DNA of 64,000 nt from Adiantum capillus-veneris. Its lineage: Eukaryota > Streptophyta > Polypodiopsida > Polypodiales > Pteridaceae. Where the stretch lies: positions 156,833,545 to 156,897,544 of the forward strand of contig CM043950.1 in the NCBI GenBank assembly GCA_014529385.2, given 5' to 3'. The notes beneath the pieces are model-generated. The model was not told where the DNA came from, did not search any database, and worked only from the letters and a program-made list of their open reading frames with translations. Positions within the stretch are counted from its first letter, which is position 1, and each line of letters starts with the position of its first letter. A program made the position numbers and the translations under genes. Shown here piece after piece: positions 56,192 through 64,000 of this stretch.

Positions 56192-56815
56192 TTATATGAT
56201 CTGAGTTGAGAAGCCGGGTAATGGTAGTACCATTTCCTTGCTTCCTCCTTTTAATGTTTGCGGAAAGTAGTCACCCCAATCATCTTCATCAATATTTTTT
56301 AACTCAGCATACTGCTCAAAGGCTTGGATATGAACATTCGGGCCATCCTTATTTCCCCCTTTGAATATGGGAAAAGAAATTTTCAATGAAGATGTGTAAT
56401 CATGTCTATCAGTCTCATTTCTTCCTCTTCTCACCTTGGAATCCTGACTCCTTTTAGAAGCTTTATTATAATGGTCCATGTCTGCATCCCAATTAATTTA
56501 TGTCTCCATCTCAATTGTTGTTTCCTCCCTTGCTTTTCTACTGGAGGTATGACGACTTTATTTACTTCCTCTGGCTTCTTTGTCTCCCTGTGTGGTCTGT
56601 GAACTCTTGGCCTTGCGTTACTCCCATTCAGCCTTGCGTCTTCTAGACTGACTAGAATGCTTAGAGTCTTGTGCCTCATCAACATGACTCTGCTCCTCCT
56701 GAGCCTTAGTCTCAGTTACTTGTTTATCCTTGGGATCAGAGTCTCTTTCTGACTCCTCAAGAATAGGGTCAACACGATAGGATGGTTTTCGGCCACGACT
56801 GGATTTGGATGCCAT
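56192..56815 (-). pseudogene. Gag N-terminal part, RT-less element
   Basis: Starts MASKSSRGRKPSYRVDPILE at 56815, with stops and a frame change, then SLKISFPIFKGGNKDGPNVHIQAFEQYAELKNI..WGDYFPQTLKGG, the usual opening of a retrotransposon gag capsid domain. Highly charged N-terminus. Confidence 0.75.
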
Positions 56816-56893
56816 TACTGCAGTTGAAACTCAAACTGGGAGAGGAGTCTGCTAGTCAACGAGCAACAGCTCTAGCCACCGTGATCACCAAAA

Positions 56894-57426
56894 TGGAATT
56901 GAAGCTGATCTCTTTAGATAGCTAATTCTAGTGTTAGAGTTTACAGCTACTGGTGATTCATTAGTTCAATCAGTAGAACTGGAGGAAAAGATAGAAACAG
57001 AGCTGGAACAGTTCCATGGATTGGAGTACATCTGCTGAGAAATAGACAAGCTGAATGATTGGAATTAGTATTCAGATTCAGTTCAAATTCAGCTTCAGAT
57101 TCAGGGTCAGAAGGAATGGATACAAAGTATATCTGGCTGAAGTATACACGACTACTGTATTAGGAATTACAGAGTAAGAGTACAAGTGGAGATAATGTAT
57201 ATTAGGAACAACTTTAGGACTACAACCACACACTAAGAGTAGGAAGTCAAAAGATAAAACAACCCAAAAGTACAGCCAACAATTTCCAACCCGATTACAA
57301 TGTAAGGGGTCCTATTTATAGCCTCTTGGAGTTATTGTGGTAACCATCATGGTAATTACTCAATGATCCGCTGCTCGCTTTCCAGGAGATGGTGCCTACC
57401 TAGTGAAACTACCTCCGCCATCTGTA
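56894..57426 (-). repeat. 5' LTR of RT-less element
   Basis: Partner of 51812-52376, with TATA box at 57312-57321 on the minus strand and shorter GATTCA run. Confidence 0.88.
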
Positions 57427-57433
57427 GGGGGGC

Positions 57434-58498
57434 TTAGAAGTGGATGGCAAACATGGGAGAGTAGCAGCAAATAGGATCATAAAAGGAAACTATCAAAAGG
57501 GTATTATTCTCTTCAATCATGTATTAGTGGGTAGCTTTTCATTCATTGAACAATCTCCTAGCAAGAAAATCCAATCTTTTGAAGCTCCAACCAGCTTAGC
57601 ATTGGGCTTCATCTCTTCACAGTCAATCTCTCCTCTCTCTAAATATTCCTTTCATCCTAGTCATCATACCCTCTTAAATTTTGGAGAACACAAACACTTG
57701 GTGATTAATAGCAGATGTTTCCAAACCTTCTACATTTGGTTCTTTGGTGTATGGAGGTCTCACATTGTGATTCTTTTGGTCTTCTTCATAGATGAAAACT
57801 TGCAGATTGCTACATGTGTATCTTGTATAGGTCCTTACCAAAATCTATTCTCTTCCAAGGTGTAGCGATAGGAACCTTGTTCTATTGTCTACTTATGTGA
57901 TAAATGTTTTACAACACCTTCAGATTACAACAGGATGTATGGCTCAAGCTCCTTTAAATTACGAGGGTCATGGAGTTTCTGAATTGATGAGCCTACCAAG
58001 GTTGAATGACTATTATGATCTAGAGTTCAGAGATGTGGTCAGACAAGCTTGATCGTAGAAGATACATTAACTTTACCTAGGAGGAAGAGAAACCTATCTT
58101 TTACATCACATTCATAGTTGTGGAAGCAATGTTTGACAGCAATATGAGCTACAACTTTCTTCAACCAAATTCAGTAAGTGATTCCATACCATACATATTT
58201 CTCTGGGAAACAAACCTCAAGATCTCTAATCCTAGGGGTTGCTTATGAAGTGTTTTGAATGGAGGCGGTTTACTCAACCACTTCATTGCATCATGCTATT
58301 GGCTTTGGAGACAATCTTTCATAACACACAAGGTTTTCTATTGATTTAGCAGAGGTTCTTCAACAAAGATAAAAGAAGACAAAGACAGACATTACAAGCC
58401 TTACAAGATATATCTTTGTGACTTAATCAATTGAATAAATGGTACATGAATGTACAATTTATTATTATTATTGTTTTTTGGGGGGGGGAGGGGGAATT
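57434..58498 (+). mobile_element. 3' internal part of tandem LTR element, unit 1
   Basis: Continues the unit interrupted at 51811; matches 62490-63440. Translation fragments (SFIEQSPSKKIQSFEAPTSLALGF, FFGVWRSHIVIL) belong to no family I know. Ends in a purine tract (58480-58497, G9AG5AA) right before the LTR start TGTTGGCTATC. Confidence 0.7.
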
Positions 58499-60688
58499 TG
58501 TTGGCTATCTAGAATTGGCATAGTCAGCTACCTCACCCTATCAAAATCACTCAAACACTATGGCTATCCTCACCCTTTCACCGTACATAGGCGTACGGTG
58601 AATTAGGGGACTTTCCCCATATCTCCTTAAAAACCCTCAATTAGCTAGTCATTGGGCTAGTTGAGCCAAAAGAATAAAATAAAATAAAAAATAAATTATA
58701 TTATGGCCTTTTTGTGTGTAAATATTTCATTGTATATAGGGCCTAGATTTAGAGATTTTTTATTATAATTATTTTGATATTTTATCTAAATATTTATACA
58801 TAGGTGTGTGTTTTATTAGATCTATGTATGCCTTCTTTCATCCTCTTGCACCATAAGTATATTTTTTGCCAATATGTACATCCTCTAATATCATAAAATA
58901 AAAATTCTTTTATAAAATCACCCTAAAATTTCCACCCTCACCCGTATGAAAACAAAAAATCGGTTTCTACTCCCTTAGTTACTTTTATTATATAATTTTT
59001 ATTTACTTGCATAATTTTTCCTCGTTCACCCAAATAATACAAAAGAGGGACCATGCCATATGATTCCTATATCTTTCTCCATATCCATAATTCTTTCATT
59101 TTTTTTAAAATTTTGTTCTCATAATTCAAACACCATGTGCTCATTAAGCTAAAATCCGTAAATAGTCCATACACTAGTCCCACCATCATTATATTTCGTT
59201 ATTAATCAATGATCCTCCTCCATGCATGTGTAAACATAACTTGGATGTATTGTATGATGATATGACTCATGGAGGGGCTGAACCTTGGATGCATTGTGCA
59301 AATTCACAAAGGAGGGGGCCACTATAAGACTTTTGCAAGCATCAACAACAAGCATTTTTGTGATATTTTTGGTGCCTATCTCCACTCAAAATTTAAAGAA
59401 GTAAAAAACAAAAAAAATGTAGCCCATGAGCTTAATATTCACCTCAATTGTTTTCATAAATTTTGGAGCTACCGTCGGTGATATATGAATTTTATGGTGG
59501 ACCCCAAACTGCGCACCTTTTCTCGCAAGTCACCGTAGTCTTCTCTCACTTCACCCTCTTCACCACTAACCTCCCCTCTCACCTCCATTAGCTCTCATAT
59601 GAACTCTACATGTATATATACCATATCTATGTCTCTCTCGATTACCTCTGAATCATAATTTCATCTAACCTCTTCTCTATGTACATAAAAGAAGAGGATT
59701 GGCAGTCAGTCTTGACAATCTACACAAGGTAAGTCAAAGCTTCTTCAATGCTTCACTATCTCAAGGATTCCCACTTCATTCTCACTTTAGTCACCATCTC
59801 CTTTTACCATCAAACTCATTCTACCCATTGTAAATTGTACCACTAAATGTTTAGTGATTACTAACACTAACCACTAACCTTGTTGTAAAAAATGCACACT
59901 CCACTATCCACTAAAGTAGACACTCCGAAGTTATTCACTCAAGCCTCTGTTATTTAAAACTCAATAATTCTCTCTCCTTGAGCCAACATTCATGTGACAC
60001 AAAGGATAAGAGAGACCCACTCTCATTTTAAAATTAAAAAAAAACTCATAAACTGTGTTTCTTGTAATAAAATTGATTAGGCTTAATCCTAATTGGGGCT
60101 TCCAAAAACCTATAAATAGAACCCTTCTCTTCTTTGTAAAATAGATTCATTGCACACATAACATAGAAATCTTCAACCCTAGTTGTGTGAGGAGATTGTA
60201 AGCTTTGAGAGATCTCTATCACATTATACTCATATGTGCATAGAGATGCTTTGAGTCTATTGAGAGGAATTGAGTGATGTCCTACTCTCCATCACATTTG
60301 TGGCTTTCACTTGCTCATAAATAAAATTGATGGTTTTGCATGCAATTGTGTACACTAGCTACACCTCTTCTCTCCAAAATCAGCTCGACAAATTGTCTCA
60401 AAGGCTTGTATAAGATGAACTTGTCCTCAAGATTATTTTGTGTCCTTTCATGCTTTGTGGTTTTAAGGGGCTTGTTGAATTGTTTGCCTAGGACTAATTG
60501 TAAGAGGGTGATATGGTGAGAGGGATCGCATAACCCTAAGACAATGGTATAATGGCAATAAGATCAAGCCTTGTGTTGTCTCTCTAATTTTTCTAAGCTT
60601 GGAAGCATCTAATCTTTTAGTTCAAGTTGATTTGTACTCTCTACCTTACTCTCTTCCAAATCCCTACGGTTTTGAAGGACCGCTTTCA
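58499..60688 (+). repeat. LTR 2 of tandem LTR array, shared between units
   Basis: 2190 bp from TGTTGGCTATC (after the purine tract) to GCTTTCA, before TTTTTGGTGCTC. TATA box at 60111-60120. It contains the inverted words CGTACATAGGCGTACG near 58580. This single LTR serves as 3' LTR of unit 1 and 5' LTR of unit 2. Confidence 0.75.
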
Positions 60689-63445
60689 TTTTTGGTGCTC
60701 AAATTGTAGAATCACCAAACCCTATCATCCTACCTCTTGTTGACTATCATAGATCCTTTGACATGCATATTTTCATCTTGTTTTAGTGCAACTTAGCAAA
60801 ATAGTTTTGAGTGCATAGTTTAATTTCAAGACCACAGAAATTGAGCTAGAATATGTTATGGATTGGCATAACATTGAAAAAACGATTTTTAGAACTGAAT
60901 CTAGAATTTATGTTGGAATTCCTTTCAAGACTATATGTGGTGAATTGCATGTCATAAGAAAAAATGATTGTTTGAAACTAACCCTTGTGTGGTCCTAGCA
61001 TTTAAAGGCTATGATACACTATACCTTTGAGGATATCCCAATCTTCTTCGGGAATTTAGAAGAAGATGTTGATGATTTTCTTGCTGATTTTAGAATGGTT
61101 ACCATATCCTTGGCAAAAGAAATGACATTGAAAAGGGGGATTTTCTGTTGCTATGCCTTAGAGCAACATTGAGCAATGGTTTTGGAGTATGTCTTCTCAC
61201 ATTGAAGATGGATATAGCCAAAGCTTTGAAGACCTGATTCTCTTAAGTTCTAACAACAGAGAAAGCATGGCCTTCATTGAGGAGACTTCAACAACATGGT
61301 GAAGACTACTATGCTTATGAAAAGTATTTTTCTCGTCAATGGGAAAGATGTGGATTTAATTCTACATTTCCAAATTATGTAAAAATGGATCAATTTATTA
61401 TGGGTTTGTCTCCTTTACTAAGGACTAAGACTACTTGTAGTGGACCCTCTACAAGTAGTCTCCTTTATTTTGGGCTTGTCTTCTTTACTAAGGACCAAGA
61501 CTACTTGTAGTGGACTCTCTACCTTTGAAGAAGCAATCACTATTTCGCAAAGGAAGTTTCACAAGTACTTCTACACCAAAAATGACTTCCATCATGCTAG
61601 AAGAACCAACCCTCAAAAAAGTGTTTCAATCAAGGAATCATCTCCATTACCATTTTTAATGCCTTCTACTACGACAAATATTGAAGATGATGTTTACATG
61701 CCAGCTAATGATTCAAGTGCTAAAGTGTGTGATAGAGATTCAAATGTGGCGTCTCTTTTTCCTACAATCATCACAAACCTACAACAATCAACACAAGATT
61801 ATTTTAATGTCATTGTGGATGATTCCATAATGGATACCTCCAACATTTTGGAGGGCCAATTTGTAGTCAGAGTAGAGGAAGGTTTTGTGCAATGTGACTC
61901 TATGGAGAGTGAAGACCTTAAAGGTAACTCTGATCCTAGGTAAAGTTCTAATGAGAGTGTGGCTTGCTTAAAAGAAGAGAGTGAAGAAGAAGAGAAAATC
62001 ATAGGTCAAAGTAGAGGAAGATTTTGTGCAATGTGACTCATAAGTCAAAGTAGAGGAATATTTTGTGCAATGTGACTCATAGGTCAGAGTAGAGGAAGAT
62101 TTTGTGCAATGTGACTCTATGGAGAGTGAAGACCTTAAAGGTAACTTTGATCATAGGGAAAGTTCTAATGAGAGTGTGGCTTGCTTAAAAGAAGAGAGTG
62201 AGAAGAAGAGAAAATCATAGGTGGGGAGATCATGGACTACATTGATCACAAAGAAATGACTCTGGACATGGACTGCCTACTCCATAAAATAGTGAAAATG
62301 TGTAAAGCAGATTCATGTGAGGATCATCTTCAAGAAGTATGTGAGGAAGTCAGAAAGTTTTTGTATGAACCATGTGTGATAAGCATGGAAGGCCCTACCA
62401 TACAAGAATCCAAGGATTTCACAAGCTTAGAAAGTAATCCATCAACTTTTAAGTCAGTACAAGGTGAGAAGGTTCAACCTTGCCAAGTGGGGGCTTAGAA
62501 GTGGATGGCGAATATGCGAAAGTAGTAGAAAATAGGATCATAAAAGGAAACTATCAAAAGGTTATCCTCTCCCATGGTGCATTAGTTGGCGGCTTCTCAT
62601 TCATAGAACAATCTCTTAGAAAGAAAATCCAATCTTTTGAAGCTCCAACCAGCGTAGCATTGGGTTTCATATCTTCACAGTCAATCTCTCCTCTCTTTAA
62701 ATATGCCTTTCATCCTAGGCATCATACCCTCTTGAGAATTTGGAGAACATGAACACTTGGTGATTAATAACAGATGTTTCCAAACCTTCTACATTTGGTT
62801 CTTTGGTGTATGGAGGTCTCACATTGTGATTATTTTGCTCTTTTACATAGATGAAAAATTTGTTCATTTCTACATGTGGATCTTGTGTAGGTCCTTCCCA
62901 AAATCTATTCTCTTCCAAGGTGTTGGCAACGATAGGAACCTTTTGTCTATTGTCTACTTGTGTGGTAAACCTTTTTCAACACCTTCAGATTATAGCTAGA
63001 GGCATGGCTCAAGCTCTTCTAAATTTTGAGGGTCATGGATTTTCTGACTTGATGAGACCACCCAGGTTGAATGACTTTTATGAGATAGAGTTCAGAGATA
63101 GGCCATACACGCTCTTGAAGATTGTAGCACATACATCAAATTTACCCGGGAGGAGGAGCAACCTATCTTTTATATCACATTCATAATTGTGGAAGCAATA
63201 CTAGAAAACAATATGAGCTACAAGTTTCTCCAACAAAATTCAGTAAGTGATTCCATACCATACATCTTTCTCTAGGAAACAAACTACTAATTCTTTGATC
63301 CTAGGGGGTGCTTATAATTTTTTTTATTGGAGGTAGCTTACTCAACCAGTTCATTGCATCATGCTATTGGCTTTGGAGACAATCTTTCATAACACACAAG
63401 GTTTTCTAATGGTATAGCATAGGTGCTTCAAGAAAGATAAAAGCA
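60689..63445 (+). pseudogene. Internal region of tandem LTR element, unit 2 (gag-like, no pol)
   Basis: 2.76 kb. Gag-like pieces: FEDIPIFFGNLEEDVDDFLADFRMV (about 61030), LQQHGEDYYAYEKYFSRQWERCGF (61277), STFEEAITISQRKFHKYFYTKNDF (to 61943), followed by DCLLHKIVKMCKADSCEDHLQEVCEEV (62232). A 39-bp tandem repeat coding VEEDFVQCDS-like words lies at 62004-62120. The 3' part (62480-63190) has short ORFs of unknown family. No enzyme motif. Stops and frameshifts throughout. Confidence 0.65.
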
Positions 63446-63449
63446 AACA

Positions 63450-63631
63450 AAGACAGACGTTTCTAGCTAGTAGTAACCAATAGACAAAATGTAGCTCATG
63501 AGATAAATAGTCACCTCAATTGTTTTCATAATTTTTGAAGCTACCATCGGTGAGTATGAATTTTATGGTGGACCCCAGTGTGCCCACTTTTTCTCCCAAG
63601 TCACCCTAGTCTTCTCTCACTTTCATTTGCA

Positions 63632-63670
<39 letters not shown>

Positions 63671-64000
63671 ATTCCTCGCTATCCCTCACTCAAACATGCA
63701 CCTTCCGTGGTTTCTTTCACCCTCTTCACCACCAACCTCCCATCTCACTTTCATTAGCTCTCATATGAACTCTACATGTATATACACCAATATCTATGTC
63801 TCTCTCTATTACCTCTAAAGCATAATTTCATCTTACCTCTTCTGTATGTATATAAAATTCAGTGTGCGGCCTATGCTTAAACTCTACAAAATCTTATCCA
63901 CTGAATTTTCATTTTCATAATTGATGATGGACATTGGAAACGAAGGCGTAAAGAAGAGAACAAGAAGAAGAAGAATAAGAGGATTGGAAGTCGTTCTTGA
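63450..64000 (+). repeat. LTR 3 of tandem LTR array, 5'-truncated, runs off the window
   Basis: Matches LTR 1 from about 48890 and LTR 2 from about 59400, including an (AC)n tract at 63631-63668 and GGATTGG(C/A)AGTC..CTTGA. The first 900 bp of the LTR and the purine tract are missing at the junction. Confidence 0.75.

Larger units (their letters stand above)
51812..57426 (-). mobile_element. LTR element with gag and protease but no reverse transcriptase
   Basis: Left LTR 51812-52376 (565 bp) and right LTR 56894-57426 (533 bp). G-tract target duplication (GGGGC at 51807-51811 and 57429-57433) in a host sequence that is uninterrupted at 62490. Purine tract AAAGGAGAGAAGGA on the minus strand beside the left LTR. 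The coding strand is minus: gag from 56815, zinc knuckle region about 55640, protease about 54700-54400, unknown ORFs 54070-53450 and 52962-52307. Reverse transcriptase, RNase H and integrase motifs are absent. The primer site after the right LTR is unusual (TTTTGGTGATCACGG). Confidence 0.85.

Noticed and set aside
57440-57865. 141-codon ORF considered as a host gene
   Set aside because: Repeated at 62480-62999 inside the tandem LTR element; element-internal, no family recognised.

Overview
This is nuclear DNA of a land plant with a large, transposon-filled genome. The evidence is one compact plant-type eight-cysteine lipid-transfer-like gene, plant-type Copia, Gypsy, LINE, hAT and tRNA-SINE sequences, long (CT)n/(GA)n/(AC)n tracts, and almost no host genes in 64 kb. 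A fern or gymnosperm would fit; the sequence does not fix the lineage.

Layout. 1-14250: arrays built on the palindromic core CCTATGG..CCATAGG. They are interrupted by a 5.55-kb Tnt1-like Copia element (746-6296, minus strand, 5-bp target-site duplication) and by a 1.75-kb element with very long inverted repeats (about 7087-8838). 14358-17511: a decayed single-exon gene of the DUF7869 type, followed by an 88-bp triple tandem repeat. 17938-28414: three related pieces of one hAT family (two transposase pseudogenes in opposite orientations plus one end-only piece). Comparing the copies reveals two later insertions in the second one. 28517-28641: a possible terminal exon. 29073-29423: the only clearly intact host gene, a secreted lipid-transfer-like protein on the minus strand with TATA box and (CT)n leader. 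29925-30186: a tRNA-derived SINE with a perfect 13-bp target-site duplication. 30640-33985: LINE reverse-transcriptase remnants, including a tandemly duplicated chimeric 3' copy. 33990-43330: a degenerate Gypsy element whose leader apparently received a gag-only LTR element (34251-36499) and a Copia fragment (36500-37640). 43330-48330: minus-strand LINE sequences with a 257-bp MITE-like insertion (47861-48117). 48405-64000: a tandem LTR-internal-LTR-internal-LTR array of a gag-bearing element without recognisable polymerase, split by a second LTR element (51812-57426, minus strand) that carries gag, an aspartic protease and unknown ORFs but no reverse transcriptase.

No operon-like or pathway-like cooperation exists among the genes. 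The relationships are nesting and decay: Copia into palindromic array, small elements into hAT, LTR elements into Gypsy, LINE beside Gypsy, LTR element into tandem LTR array. Almost all element genes carry in-frame stops and frameshifts.

Best leads for something undescribed are the palindromic array family, the DUF7869 pseudogene (possibly a transposase of an unclassified DNA transposon), the long-inverted-repeat element with GC-rich hairpin modules, and the reverse-transcriptase-less LTR element with protease and an extra ORF. All family assignments are from motif recognition by eye; no database search was run.
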